A stretch of 64,000 nucleotides of DNA from Scandinavium sp051650185 (GTDB lineage: Bacteria; Pseudomonadota; Gammaproteobacteria; Enterobacterales; Enterobacteriaceae), in NCBI RefSeq assembly GCF_051650185.1, contig NZ_JBOFIN010000127.1:21204-85203 (forward strand). Reading direction: 5' to 3'. The notes under the pieces are model-generated. The model did no database searches. It was given only the letters and a program-made list of their open reading frames with translations, and was not told the DNA's origin. Each line of letters begins with the position of its first letter. Position 1 is the stretch's first letter. Below are positions 51,345 to 61,622 of this stretch, piece by piece. Both the position numbers and the translations under genes were made by a program.

Positions 51345-52586
51345 ATGAAAGGCAGCAATAAATCGCGCTGGTTAATAGCGCTGGGTGTAGTGGTTGTGGC
51401 GGGTGCTGCGGTGTTTTACTGGCACAGTCGCAGTGCGTCTGATAATGGTGCATCCGCCGCCACGGCTCAGGCTCCCAAAGCAGGCGAAGGCCGTCATGGT
51501 GGGCGCTTTAGCGGTGCGCTTGCGCCCGTTCAGGCAGCCACAGCCACCAGCGAGGCCGTTCCGCGCTTTCTGACCGGACTCGGGACGATCACCGCAGCCA
51601 ATACCGTCACTGTACGTAGCCGGGTGGACGGCCAGCTTTTAGGACTGCATTTCCAGGAGGGTCAGCAGGTTAAAGCAGGCGATCTCCTCGCGCAAATCGA
51701 CCCCAGCCAGTTTAAAGTTGCCCTGGCTCAGGCACAGGGCCAGTTAGCGAAAGACAACGCCACGCTCGCCAATGCCCGTCGGGATTTGTCTCGTTATCAG
51801 CAACTGGTCAAAACTAACCTGGTGTCACGCCAGGAAATGGACACCCAACAATCTCTGGTCACAGAAAGTCTGGGCACCATCAAAGCGGATGAAGCCGCCG
51901 TCGCCAGCGCGCAGTTGCAGTTAGACTGGACGCGGATCACCGCGCCGATTGACGGGCGTGTCGGCCTGAAACAGGTCGATATCGGCAACCAGATTTCCAG
52001 CAGCGACACCACCGGCATTGTGGTGCTGACCCAAACCCACCCAATCGATCTGGTGTTCACGCTGCCAGAAAATGATATCGCCACCGTGGTTCAGGCCCAA
52101 AAAGCAGGGAAAAGCCTGACGGTCGAAGCCTGGGATCGCACCAATAAGCAGAAGCTCAGCAGCGGCTCGCTGTTAAGCCTCGATAACCAGATTGATGCCA
52201 CCACAGGCACCATTAAGCTGAAAGCCCGATTCAATAATCAGGACGACGCGCTGTTCCCGAATCAATTCGTTAACGCGAGGATGTTAGTCGATACCGAACA
52301 AAATGCCGTGGTTATTCCCACCGCCGCCTTACAAATGGGCAATGAAGGCAACTTTGTCTGGGTGCTGAACGATGAAAACAAAGTCAGCAAACACATCGTG
52401 GTGCCGGGCATTCAGGACAGCCAGAAAGTCGTGATTAACGCGGGCCTTTCCGCAGGTGACAAAGTAGTGACCGACGGGATTGACCGTCTGACCGAAGGCG
52501 CGAAGGTCGAAGTGGTCGAAGCGCATAGCGCAGCTGCTGAGAAACCTGCCGCAGAACAGAGCGGTAAAAAAGGAGCTCGCTCCTGA
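51345..52586 (+). CDS. mdtA: MdtA, membrane fusion protein of the MdtABC efflux pump
   Basis: A periplasmic adaptor linking the MdtBC RND transporter to an outer-membrane channel (TolC in E. coli). The protein has 413 residues with an N-terminal membrane anchor (WLIALGVVVVAGAAVFYW). The lipoyl half-motif is VRSRVDGQLLGLHFQEGQQV and RITAPIDGRVGLKQVDIGNQ the second. An alpha-hairpin (ALAQAQGQLAKDNATLANAR), a beta-barrel and a basic C-terminal tail follow. Its TGA shares an A with the mdtB ATG. Confidence 0.97.
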   Translation: MKGSNKSRWLIALGVVVVAGAAVFYWHSRSASDNGASAATAQAPKAGEGRHGGRFSGALAPVQAATATSEAVPRFLTGLGTITAANTVTVRSRVDGQLLGLHFQEGQQVKAGDLLAQIDPSQFKVALAQAQGQLAKDNATLANARRDLSRYQQLVKTNLVSRQEMDTQQSLVTESLGTIKADEAAVASAQLQLDWTRITAPIDGRVGLKQVDIGNQISSSDTTGIVVLTQTHPIDLVFTLPENDIATVVQAQKAGKSLTVEAWDRTNKQKLSSGSLLSLDNQIDATTGTIKLKARFNNQDDALFPNQFVNARMLVDTEQNAVVIPTAALQMGNEGNFVWVLNDENKVSKHIVVPGIQDSQKVVINAGLSAGDKVVTDGIDRLTEGAKVEVVEAHSAAAEKPAAEQSGKKGARS

Positions 52587-55500
52587 TGCAAGTCTTACCT
52601 CCTGGCAACACAGGCGGCCCGTCCCGCCTGTTTATTCTGCGTCCGGTTGCCACCACGCTGATGATGATCGCCATATTGCTGGCGGGGATCATCGGCTACC
52701 GTTTTCTGCCTGTCTCAGCCCTTCCCGAAGTGGATTACCCGACCATTCAGGTGGTTACGCTTTATCCTGGCGCCAGCCCTGACGTCGTGACTTCATCAAT
52801 CACGGCCCCGCTTGAACGCCAGTTTGGGCAGATGTCTGGCCTGAAACAGATGTCTTCCCAAAGCGCAGGCGGCGCGTCCGTTGTGACGTTGCAGTTCCAG
52901 CTTGAGCTGTCGCTGGATGTCGCCGAGCAGGAAGTGCAGGCCGCCATTAACGCCGCCACCAACCTGCTGCCGGGTGATTTACCGAACCCGCCGGTCTACA
53001 GCAAAGTGAACCCGGCGGACCCGCCGATCATGACCCTGGCCGTCACCTCCAGCGCCCTGCCGATGACGCAGGTTGAAGACATGGTGGAAACACGCGTCGC
53101 GCAGAAAATTTCACAAGTCTCCGGTGTCGGCCTCGTGACGCTGGCTGGCGGCCAACGCCCTGCCGTTCGTGTGAAACTCAATGCTCAGGCCATCGCCGCG
53201 CTGGGTCTGACCAGTGAAACCGTGCGCACGGCTATCACCAACGCCAACGTTAACTCGGCAAAAGGCAGTCTCGACGGCCCTACCCGCGCGGTCACGCTGT
53301 CTGCTAACGACCAGATGCAGTCCGCCGAAGAGTATCGCAACCTGATTATTGCTTATCAGAACGGTGCGCCCGTGCGGCTTGGTGCTGTGGCCACTATCGA
53401 ACAAGGTGCGGAAAACAGCTGGCTTGGCGCGTGGGCGAACAAACAGCAGGCGATCGTAATGAACATTCAGCGTCAGCCAGGGGCCAACATCATCGCCACC
53501 GCTGACAGCATCCGTCAGATGTTGCCGCAGCTCACCAGCAGCCTGCCTAAATCCGTGCAGGTTAAAGTGCTGTCTGACCGCACCAACAACATCCGCGCTT
53601 CCGTCAGCGACACACAGTTTGAACTGATGCTGGCCATCGCGCTGGTGGTCATGATCATCTACGTTTTCCTGCGTAATATTCCGGCGACCATTATTCCCGG
53701 CGTTGCCGTGCCGCTGTCACTCGTCGGCACCTTTGCGGTGATGGTGTTCCTCGATTTCTCGATCAACAACCTGACGTTGATGGCGTTGACCATCGCCACA
53801 GGCTTCGTGGTCGATGATGCGATCGTGGTTATCGAGAACATCTCGCGCTATATCGAAAAAGGCGAGAAACCGATGGCAGCGGCGCTGAAAGGTGCGGGCG
53901 AAATCGGCTTCACCATTATCTCGCTCACCTTCTCGCTGATTGCGGTGCTGATCCCGCTGCTGTTTATGGGCGATATCGTCGGCCGTTTGTTCCGTGAGTT
54001 TGCGATAACCCTGGCGGTGGCGATCCTGATTTCTGCGGTGGTGTCGCTAACGCTCACCCCGATGATGTGCGCCCGCATGCTGAGCCACGAATCGCTGCGC
54101 AAACAGAACCGTTTCTCCCAGGCCTGCGAACGCTTTTTTGAGCGGGTCATTGCGGCGTATGGCCGAATGCTCGCCAAGGTGCTGAACCACCCCTGGCTGA
54201 CGCTGGGTGTGGCTCTGAGCACGCTGGCGCTGTCGATTTTGCTGTGGGTCTTTATTCCGAAAGGCTTCTTCCCGATTCAGGACAACGGCATTATTCAGGG
54301 CACGCTTCAGGCGCCACAATCGGCCTCGTTTGCCAGCATGGCGCAACGTCAGGAGCAGGTTTCTGAAATCATCCTGAAAGATCCGGCGGTCGAAAGCCTG
54401 ACGTCGTTTGTCGGCGTGGACGGCACCAACCCGGCACTCAATAGCGCCCGACTGCAAATCAATCTCAAACCGCTTTCTGAGCGTGATGACCGCGTGCAGA
54501 AAGTGATTCGTCGTCTGCAACACGCTGTCGACAGGGTGCCCGGCATCGAGCTTTACCTGCAACCGACGCAGGACCTGACCATCGATACCACCGTCAGCCG
54601 CACGCAGTATCAGTTCAGTTTGCAGGCCAACTCGCTGGATGCCCTGAGCGAGTGGGTGCCGCAGCTGATGGTGAAACTGCAAACCCTGCCACAGCTGGAA
54701 GACGTCAGCAGCGACTGGCAGGACAAAGGCCTGGCTGCGTATGTGAATGTTGACCGGGACAGCGCCAGCCGTCTGGGTATCAGCATGGCGGATGTCGATA
54801 ACGCGCTGTACAACGCTTTCGGCCAGCGCCTGATTTCCACCATTTATACCCAGTCGAACCAGTATCGGGTGGTGCTGGAACATGACACCAGCGAAACGCC
54901 GGGGCTGTCGGCGCTGGATAACATCCGCATCACCAGCAGCAGCGGCGGGATTGTGCCGCTCAATGCCATCGCCAAAGTGGAAGAACGCTTTGCCCCGCTG
55001 TCCATCAACCACCTCGATCAGTTCCCGGTGACCACCATTTCCTTTAACGTGGCCCAGGACTCCTCACTCGGCGATGCGGTGCAGGCGATTATGGATGCCG
55101 AAAAAACGCTGAACCTGCCGGTCGATATTCGTACCGAGTTCCAGGGCAGTTCACTGGCATTTCAGGCAGCTCTCGGCAGCACCATCTGGCTGGTCGTGGC
55201 CGCTGTGGTGGCGATGTATATCGTGCTCGGCATTCTGTATGAAAGCTTTATCCACCCCATTACTATTCTCTCAACGCTGCCAACAGCAGGCGTCGGCGCG
55301 CTGCTGGCGCTGTGGGTCTCCGGCAGTGAACTGGACGTTATCGCCATCATCGGCATCATTCTGCTTATCGGCATCGTGAAGAAGAACGCCATCATGATGA
55401 TCGACTTTGCGCTTGCCGCAGAGCGCGAACAGGGAATGCCACCGCGCGAAGCCATCTATCAGGCTTGTCTGCTGCGTTTCCGCCCGATTTTGATGACCAC

Positions 55501-55708
55501 GCTGGCGGCGCTATTGGGCGCTCTGCCGCTGATGCTGAGTACCGGGGTTGGCGCAGAATTACGCCGTCCGTTAGGTATTGGTATGGTGGGTGGTTTGCTG
55601 GTCAGCCAGGTGTTGACGCTGTTTACTACGCCAGTGATTTACCTGCTGTTCGACCGTCTGTCGCTGTACCTGAAAAGCAGACTGCCTTCGCGTGAAGAGG
55701 AGGCATAG
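52586..55708 (+). CDS. mdtB: MdtB, RND efflux transporter subunit
   Basis: A proton-driven RND pump that forms a heterotrimer with MdtC and exports bile salts, novobiocin and other compounds in E. coli. It is 1040 residues long, twelve hydrophobic segments, and two large periplasmic loops after the first and seventh. The start VLPPGNTGGPSRLFILRPVA resembles E. coli. The proton-relay region GFVVDDAIVVIENISRYIE with two Asp in TM4 and the TM10 Lys in LIGIVKKNAIMMIDFAL are intact. It abuts mdtC without a gap. Confidence 0.97.
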   Translation: MQVLPPGNTGGPSRLFILRPVATTLMMIAILLAGIIGYRFLPVSALPEVDYPTIQVVTLYPGASPDVVTSSITAPLERQFGQMSGLKQMSSQSAGGASVVTLQFQLELSLDVAEQEVQAAINAATNLLPGDLPNPPVYSKVNPADPPIMTLAVTSSALPMTQVEDMVETRVAQKISQVSGVGLVTLAGGQRPAVRVKLNAQAIAALGLTSETVRTAITNANVNSAKGSLDGPTRAVTLSANDQMQSAEEYRNLIIAYQNGAPVRLGAVATIEQGAENSWLGAWANKQQAIVMNIQRQPGANIIATADSIRQMLPQLTSSLPKSVQVKVLSDRTNNIRASVSDTQFELMLAIALVVMIIYVFLRNIPATIIPGVAVPLSLVGTFAVMVFLDFSINNLTLMALTIATGFVVDDAIVVIENISRYIEKGEKPMAAALKGAGEIGFTIISLTFSLIAVLIPLLFMGDIVGRLFREFAITLAVAILISAVVSLTLTPMMCARMLSHESLRKQNRFSQACERFFERVIAAYGRMLAKVLNHPWLTLGVALSTLALSILLWVFIPKGFFPIQDNGIIQGTLQAPQSASFASMAQRQEQVSEIILKDPAVESLTSFVGVDGTNPALNSARLQINLKPLSERDDRVQKVIRRLQHAVDRVPGIELYLQPTQDLTIDTTVSRTQYQFSLQANSLDALSEWVPQLMVKLQTLPQLEDVSSDWQDKGLAAYVNVDRDSASRLGISMADVDNALYNAFGQRLISTIYTQSNQYRVVLEHDTSETPGLSALDNIRITSSSGGIVPLNAIAKVEERFAPLSINHLDQFPVTTISFNVAQDSSLGDAVQAIMDAEKTLNLPVDIRTEFQGSSLAFQAALGSTIWLVVAAVVAMYIVLGILYESFIHPITILSTLPTAGVGALLALWVSGSELDVIAIIGIILLIGIVKKNAIMMIDFALAAEREQGMPPREAIYQACLLRFRPILMTTLAALLGALPLMLSTGVGAELRRPLGIGMVGGLLVSQVLTLFTTPVIYLLFDRLSLYLKSRLPSREEEA

Positions 55709-58700
55709 GTGAAGTTTTTTGCGCTATTTATTCACCGCCCGGTGGCGACGATTTTGATCTCGCTTGCCATCACGCTGTGCGGCGTCCTGGGCTTCCGGCT
55801 GTTGCCGGTGGCTCCGTTGCCGCAGGTGGATTATCCGGTGATCATGATCAGCGCCTCTCTGCCAGGCGCCTCACCGGAAACCATGGCCTCTTCGGTGGCA
55901 ACGCCGCTGGAACGTTCGCTGGGGCGCATCGCCGGGGTCAACGAAATGACCTCAATGAGCTCGCTTGGCAGCACGCGCATCATTTTGCAGTTCGATTTTG
56001 ATCGCGATATCAACGGCGCGGCTCGTGACGTACAGGCGGCTATTAACGCGGCGCAAAGCCTGTTGCCGACGGGAATGCCAAGCCGCCCGACCTATCGCAA
56101 AGCGAACCCGTCCGATGCGCCAATCATGATCCTGACGCTCACCTCGGATACCTATTCGCAGGGCGAGCTGTATGATTTTGCCTCCACGCAGCTGGCGCAA
56201 ACCATTTCCCAGATTGATGGCGTGGGCGATGTCGATGTGGGCGGCAGCTCTCTGCCCGCCGTGCGTGTTGATTTAAACCCCCAGGCGCTGTTTAACCAGG
56301 GCGTATCGCTTGACGATGTGCGCTCGGCTATCACCAGCGCCAACGTGCGTAATCCTCAGGGTGCCATTGAAAACAGCTCTCAGCGCTGGCAGCTCGCCAC
56401 CAATGACGAGCTGAAAACGGCAGCGGAGTACAAGCCGCTGATTATTCATTACAACAACGGTTCTTCCGTTCGTCTGAGCGATGTCGCCAACGTCATCGAC
56501 TCGGTGCAGGACGTGCGCAATGCGGGGATGACCAACGCCAAACCGGCGATTTTGCTGATGATCCGCAAGCTGCCGGAAGCCAACATCATCCAGACCGTCG
56601 ATGCCATCCGCGCCAAATTACCGGATCTGAAAGAGACCATCCCGGCCTCAATTGACCTGCAAATTGCCCAGGATCGCTCCCCCACCATTCGCGCCTCGCT
56701 CGATGAGGTGGAACAAACGCTGATCATCTCCGTCGCACTGGTTATTCTGGTGGTCTTCCTGTTTTTGCGTTCTGGTCGCGCCACGATTATTCCGGCCGTT
56801 GCCGTGCCGGTGTCGCTTATCGGCACGTTTGCCGCCATGTATCTCTGCGGCTTCAGTCTCAATAACCTGTCGTTGATGGCGCTGACCATCGCCACTGGCT
56901 TTGTGGTCGATGACGCGATTGTGGTGCTGGAGAACATTTCACGCCATCTGGAAGCCGGGATGAAACCGTTGCAGGCCGCGCTTCAGGGCAGCCGCGAGGT
57001 AGGCTTTACCGTGCTGTCGATGAGCGTTTCTCTGGTCGCCGTGTTCCTGCCGTTATTGCTGATGGGCGGTCTGCCCGGCCGCTTGTTGCGCGAGTTTGCC
57101 GTCACGCTTTCCGTCGCGATTGGCATTTCACTGGCGGTGTCGCTCACGCTCACGCCAATGATGTGCGGCTGGATGCTGAAATCTTCCCGCCCGCATCAAC
57201 CGACGCGTAACCGGGGCTTTGGCAAACTGCTGGTCGGCATGCAGCAAGGCTATGGCAAATCACTGAAATGGGTGCTCGAACACGCGCGGCTGGTCGGCGT
57301 GGTGTTACTCGCCACCATCGCGTTGAACGTCTGGCTGTACATTTCCATTCCGAAAACGTTCTTCCCCGAACAGGATACCGGCGTGCTGATGGGCAACATT
57401 CAGGCCGATCAGAGCATCTCGTTCCAGGCGATGCGCGGCAAGTTGCAGGACTTTATGAAGATCATTCGTGAAGACAAAGCGGTGGATAACGTCACAGGCT
57501 TTACCGGCGGCTCACGAGTCAACAGCGGGATGATGTTTATCACCCTCAAGCCGCGCAGTGAGCGTAACGAAACGGCGCAGCAGGTGATTGACCGTCTGCG
57601 TAAAAAGCTCGCTAAAGAGCCCGGCGCAAACCTGTTCTTAATGGCGGTGCAGGATATTCGCGTCGGCGGCCGTCAGGCCAATGCCGGGTATCAGTACACC
57701 CTGCTTTCGGACAATCTGGCGGATTTACGCGAATGGACGCCCAAAATCACCACCGCGCTGTCGAAGCTGCCCGAACTCGCCGACGTCAACTCAGACCAGC
57801 AGGATAACGGTGCGGAGATGGATTTGGTCTATGACCGCGAAACCATGTCGCGGCTGGGGATTAACGTCGAAGCGGCGAACAGCCTGCTGCACAATGCCTT
57901 CGGTCAACGGCAGATTTCGACCATCTATCAGCCGCTGAATCAGTACAAAGTGGTGATGGAAGTCGATCCGGTTTATACCCAGGACATCAGCGCGCTGAAC
58001 CAGATGTTTGTTATCAACAGCGAAGGCAAAGCCATTCCGCTCTCTTACTTTGCGAAATGGCAGCCGGCCAATGCGCCGCTGTCGGTGAACCATCAGGGGC
58101 TTTCTGCGGCCTCAACCATCTCCTTCAACCTGCCGACCGGAAAATCGCTGTCGGAAGCGAGGGATGTGATTGACCGCACCATGACGCAGCTTGGCGTCCC
58201 GCAAACCATCCGCGGCAGTTTTGCGGGCACCGCGCAGGTGTTCCAGCAAACCATGAACTCGCAGGTGATCCTCATCATTGCGGCAATTGCGACGGTCTAC
58301 ATCGTGCTCGGTATCCTCTATGAGAGCTATGTTCACCCGCTGACGATCCTCTCGACGCTGCCTTCCGCAGGCGTGGGCGCCTTGCTGGCGCTGGAGCTGT
58401 TCGGGGCGCCGTTCAGCCTGATTGCCTTAATTGGCATCATGTTGCTGATAGGCATTGTGAAGAAGAACGCCATCATGATGGTCGATTTCGCCCTTGAGGC
58501 GCAGCGCAACGGCAATCTGCCGCCGGAAGAAGCGATTTTCCAGGCCTGCCTGCTGCGTTTTCGCCCAATCATGATGACCACCCTCGCCGCCCTGTTTGGC
58601 GCTCTGCCGCTGGTGCTCTCCGGGGGCGATGGGTCTGAATTACGCCAACCGCTCGGTATTACCATTGTCGGGGGTCTGGTGATGAGCCAGCTACTGACGC

Positions 58701-58786
58701 TGTACACCACACCGGTGGTGTACCTGTTCTTCGACCGCCTGCGGTTGCGTTTTACGCGTAAATCTCGTCAAACGGTGATTGAGTAA
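55709..58786 (+). CDS. mdtC: MdtC, RND efflux transporter subunit
   Basis: The partner of MdtB, 1025 residues, the E. coli length. It starts with GTG directly after the mdtB TAG. KFFALFIHRPVATILISL is the first segment; GFVVDDAIVVLENISRHLE carries the relay Asp pair, and GIVKKNAIMMVDFALEAQRNG the TM10 Lys. In E. coli MdtC is the subunit that mainly binds drugs and MdtB the one that mainly moves protons; I infer the same here. mdtD follows after 2 nt. Confidence 0.97.
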   Translation: MKFFALFIHRPVATILISLAITLCGVLGFRLLPVAPLPQVDYPVIMISASLPGASPETMASSVATPLERSLGRIAGVNEMTSMSSLGSTRIILQFDFDRDINGAARDVQAAINAAQSLLPTGMPSRPTYRKANPSDAPIMILTLTSDTYSQGELYDFASTQLAQTISQIDGVGDVDVGGSSLPAVRVDLNPQALFNQGVSLDDVRSAITSANVRNPQGAIENSSQRWQLATNDELKTAAEYKPLIIHYNNGSSVRLSDVANVIDSVQDVRNAGMTNAKPAILLMIRKLPEANIIQTVDAIRAKLPDLKETIPASIDLQIAQDRSPTIRASLDEVEQTLIISVALVILVVFLFLRSGRATIIPAVAVPVSLIGTFAAMYLCGFSLNNLSLMALTIATGFVVDDAIVVLENISRHLEAGMKPLQAALQGSREVGFTVLSMSVSLVAVFLPLLLMGGLPGRLLREFAVTLSVAIGISLAVSLTLTPMMCGWMLKSSRPHQPTRNRGFGKLLVGMQQGYGKSLKWVLEHARLVGVVLLATIALNVWLYISIPKTFFPEQDTGVLMGNIQADQSISFQAMRGKLQDFMKIIREDKAVDNVTGFTGGSRVNSGMMFITLKPRSERNETAQQVIDRLRKKLAKEPGANLFLMAVQDIRVGGRQANAGYQYTLLSDNLADLREWTPKITTALSKLPELADVNSDQQDNGAEMDLVYDRETMSRLGINVEAANSLLHNAFGQRQISTIYQPLNQYKVVMEVDPVYTQDISALNQMFVINSEGKAIPLSYFAKWQPANAPLSVNHQGLSAASTISFNLPTGKSLSEARDVIDRTMTQLGVPQTIRGSFAGTAQVFQQTMNSQVILIIAAIATVYIVLGILYESYVHPLTILSTLPSAGVGALLALELFGAPFSLIALIGIMLLIGIVKKNAIMMVDFALEAQRNGNLPPEEAIFQACLLRFRPIMMTTLAALFGALPLVLSGGDGSELRQPLGITIVGGLVMSQLLTLYTTPVVYLFFDRLRLRFTRKSRQTVIE

Positions 58787-58788
58787 CT

Positions 58789-60204
58789 ATGGAAGAGCTG
58801 CCCGCCAGCGTACGCTGGCAACTGTGGATTGTGGCGTTCGGCTTCTTTATGCAGGCGCTGGACACCACCATCGTCAATACCGCCCTCCCCTCTATGGCGA
58901 AAAGCCTCGGGGAGAGCCCGCTCCACATGCACATGGTGGTGGTCGCCTACGTGCTGACGGTAGCGGTGATGCTGCCCGCCAGCGGCTGGCTCGCCGACCG
59001 CATCGGCGTGCGCAATATCTTCTTCACCGCCATCGTGCTGTTTACGGCAGGCTCCGTGTTCTGCGCGCAGTCGAATACGCTCAATGAGCTGGTGATGTCA
59101 CGCGTCTTACAGGGGATCGGCGGAGCAATGATGGTGCCGGTCGGCAGGTTGACGGTGATGAAAATCGTGCCGCGCGATCAATATATGGCGGCAATGACCT
59201 TCGTTACCATCCCCGGTCAGGTCGGCCCGCTGGTTGGCCCGGCGCTGGGCGGTATTCTGGTGGAATACGCGTCGTGGCACTGGATTTTTTTGATCAACAT
59301 TCCGGTCGGCATTATTGGCGCGATTGCCACGTTGTGGCTGATGCCTAATTACACGATGCAGACCCGACGCTTTGATATCTCAGGGTTTATCCTGCTGGCG
59401 CTCGGCATGGCAACGTTGACGCTGGCACTCGACGGTCAGCGCGGGCTGGGCATTACACCGTGGATGCTCGCCCTTCTGGTCGCAGTCGGCGTGTTTTCCC
59501 TGCTTTTTTATCTCTGGCACGCACGCGGCAATGACAATGCGCTGTTCAGCCTGAATCTCTTCAAAAACCGTATCTTCTCGCTGGGGCTGGCAGGCAGTTT
59601 CGCCGGGCGCATCGGCAGCGGCATGTTGCCGTTCATGACCCCGGTGTTCCTGCAGATTGGCCTCGGTTTTTCGCCCTTCCACGCCGGATTGATGATGATC
59701 CCGATGGTGATGGGCAGCATGGGCATGAAGCGCATTGTGGTGCAGGTGGTGAACCGCTTTGGCTATCGCCGGGTGCTGATCGTCGCCACGCTCGGCCTGG
59801 CGCTCATCAGCCTGGTCTTTATGGCGACGGCGCTGATGGGCTGGTACTGGCTGCTGCCAGTGGTGCTGTTCCTGCAAGGGACTCTCAACTCCAGCCGCTT
59901 CTCGTCGATGAACACGCTGACGCTGAAAGAGCTGCCGGACGACCTCGCCAGCAGCGGCAACAGCATGCTGTCGATGGTGATGCAGCTTTCAATGAGTATC
60001 GGCGTCACCGTGGCGGGTTTGCTGCTGGGTATGTACGGCCAGCATCACATCAGCGTCGACAGCGCCGTGTCGCATCAGGTCTTTTTGTACACCTACCTCA
60101 GCATGGCGGTGATCATTGCGCTTCCGGCGCTGATTTTTGCCCGCGTGCCTGACGACATCAGTAAAAACGTGATTATCGCAAGACGCAAAAGGAGCGAGCC
60201 GTGA
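58789..60204 (+). CDS. mdtD: MdtD, MFS transporter of the DHA2 type
   Basis: A 471-residue MFS permease with about fourteen hydrophobic segments. The N-terminal FFMQALDTTIVNTALPSMA is the DHA2 motif D1 and LADRIGVRNIFFTAIVLF the MFS motif A. In E. coli mdtD is dispensable for the drug resistance given by MdtABC, and has been linked to citrate-dependent iron export (iceT), so this may not be a drug pump. The last codons overlap baeS as GTGA. Confidence 0.94.
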   Translation: MEELPASVRWQLWIVAFGFFMQALDTTIVNTALPSMAKSLGESPLHMHMVVVAYVLTVAVMLPASGWLADRIGVRNIFFTAIVLFTAGSVFCAQSNTLNELVMSRVLQGIGGAMMVPVGRLTVMKIVPRDQYMAAMTFVTIPGQVGPLVGPALGGILVEYASWHWIFLINIPVGIIGAIATLWLMPNYTMQTRRFDISGFILLALGMATLTLALDGQRGLGITPWMLALLVAVGVFSLLFYLWHARGNDNALFSLNLFKNRIFSLGLAGSFAGRIGSGMLPFMTPVFLQIGLGFSPFHAGLMMIPMVMGSMGMKRIVVQVVNRFGYRRVLIVATLGLALISLVFMATALMGWYWLLPVVLFLQGTLNSSRFSSMNTLTLKELPDDLASSGNSMLSMVMQLSMSIGVTVAGLLLGMYGQHHISVDSAVSHQVFLYTYLSMAVIIALPALIFARVPDDISKNVIIARRKRSEP

Positions 60205-61622
60205 AATTCTGGCGCCCGGGTATTACCGCGAAGCTTTTCCTCGCCATTCTCGCCACCTGTATTGTGCTGCTGATCAGCATGCACTGGGCGGTGCGCCTCA
60301 GTTTTGAGCATGGCTTTATCGACTACATCAAGCGAGGCAACGAGCAGCGCCTGCAAATGCTGAGCGATGCGCTGGGCGAGCAATACGAAACGCACGGCAA
60401 CTGGCGCTTCCTGCGCGGCAACGACCGCTTTGTGTTTCAAATTCTGCGATCCTTTGAACATGATGGCCCGGATGACAAACACGGTGGCCCACCCGGCCCG
60501 GGGCCTGGAATGCCCCCGCACGGCTGGCGTACGCAGTTTTGGGTCGTCGATCAGAATGCCAAAGTGATGGTTGGCCCACGCTCCCCCATTCCACCCGATG
60601 GGACTCGTCGCGGCATTATGGTCAACGGGGTGGAAGTCGGCGCAGTGATTGCCTCGCCGGTTGAACGCCTGACGCGCAACACCGATATCAACTTTGATCG
60701 CCAGCAACGCCGCACCAGCTGGCTGATTGTCGCCCTTTCCACCCTGCTTGCCGCGCTGGCGACTTTCCCGCTGGCTCGCGGATTACTGGCTCCGGTCAAA
60801 CGCCTGGTGGAAGGCACGCATCGTCTTGCTGCGGGGGATTTTTCGACTCGCGTGGATTCGACAGGCTCCGACGAACTGGGCCGACTGGCGCAGGATTTTA
60901 ACCAGCTCGCCAGCACGCTTGAGCGCAACCAGCAGATGCGCCGTGATTTTATGGCTGATATCTCCCACGAACTGCGAACGCCGCTGGCGGTGCTGCGCGG
61001 TGAACTGGAAGCCATCCAGGATGGGGTAAGGAAGTTCACGCCGGAATCCGTCGCTTCGCTTCAGGCCGAGGTCGGCACGCTGACAAAATTAGTGGATGAC
61101 CTTCATCAGCTCTCGATGTCCGATGAAGGCGCGCTGGCCTACCAGAAAGCCCCGGTCGATCTTATCTCGCTCATCGAAATGGCAGCAGGAGCCTTCCGCG
61201 AGCGTTTCGCCAGCCGTGGGCTTAGCCTGAACCTCAGGCTACCGGAAAGTGCCAGCGTCTTTGGCGATCGCGACCGTCTGATGCAGTTGTTCAACAACCT
61301 GCTCGAAAACAGCCTGCGCTACACCGACAGCGGTGGCCAGCTACAGATTTCAGCCGAAACAGCGCAGCATCACATCACGCTCTCGTTCTCGGATAGCGCC
61401 CCGGGCGTAAGCAATGAGCAACTGGAGATGCTGTGCGAACGCTTCTATCGCACGGAAGGCTCGCGAAATCGGGCCAGCGGCGGCTCAGGATTAGGGCTCG
61501 CCATCTGCGTGAATATTGTGGCGGCGCACGGCGGCTCCCTGCGCGCCGAGCATTCGCCTTTTGGTGGGGTAAGCATTAAAGTAGAGTTACCTCTGGACCG
61601 CGATTTACCGGGAAATGTATGA
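60201..61622 (+). CDS. baeS: BaeS sensor histidine kinase
   Basis: The membrane sensor of the Bae envelope-stress system, 473 residues (E. coli 467). It has a first membrane segment at about 10-35, and a periplasmic domain with a Gly/Pro/His-rich stretch (DDKHGGPPGPGPGMPPHG) not often seen in the E. coli protein. A second membrane segment near 170-190, a HAMP linker (LAAGDFSTRVDSTGSDELG), the H-box ADISHELRTPL with His256, and N, G1 and G2 ATP-site boxes (NNLLENSLRYTDSGG, GGSGLGLAI) follow. It starts with GTG overlapping mdtD; the stop overlaps baeR. Confidence 0.96.
   Translation: MKFWRPGITAKLFLAILATCIVLLISMHWAVRLSFEHGFIDYIKRGNEQRLQMLSDALGEQYETHGNWRFLRGNDRFVFQILRSFEHDGPDDKHGGPPGPGPGMPPHGWRTQFWVVDQNAKVMVGPRSPIPPDGTRRGIMVNGVEVGAVIASPVERLTRNTDINFDRQQRRTSWLIVALSTLLAALATFPLARGLLAPVKRLVEGTHRLAAGDFSTRVDSTGSDELGRLAQDFNQLASTLERNQQMRRDFMADISHELRTPLAVLRGELEAIQDGVRKFTPESVASLQAEVGTLTKLVDDLHQLSMSDEGALAYQKAPVDLISLIEMAAGAFRERFASRGLSLNLRLPESASVFGDRDRLMQLFNNLLENSLRYTDSGGQLQISAETAQHHITLSFSDSAPGVSNEQLEMLCERFYRTEGSRNRASGGSGLGLAICVNIVAAHGGSLRAEHSPFGGVSIKVELPLDRDLPGNV

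Noticed and set aside
54047..55012. 321-codon minus-strand ORF opposite mdtB
   Set aside because: Shadow of the RND coding sequence, with Arg/His/Gln-rich translation.
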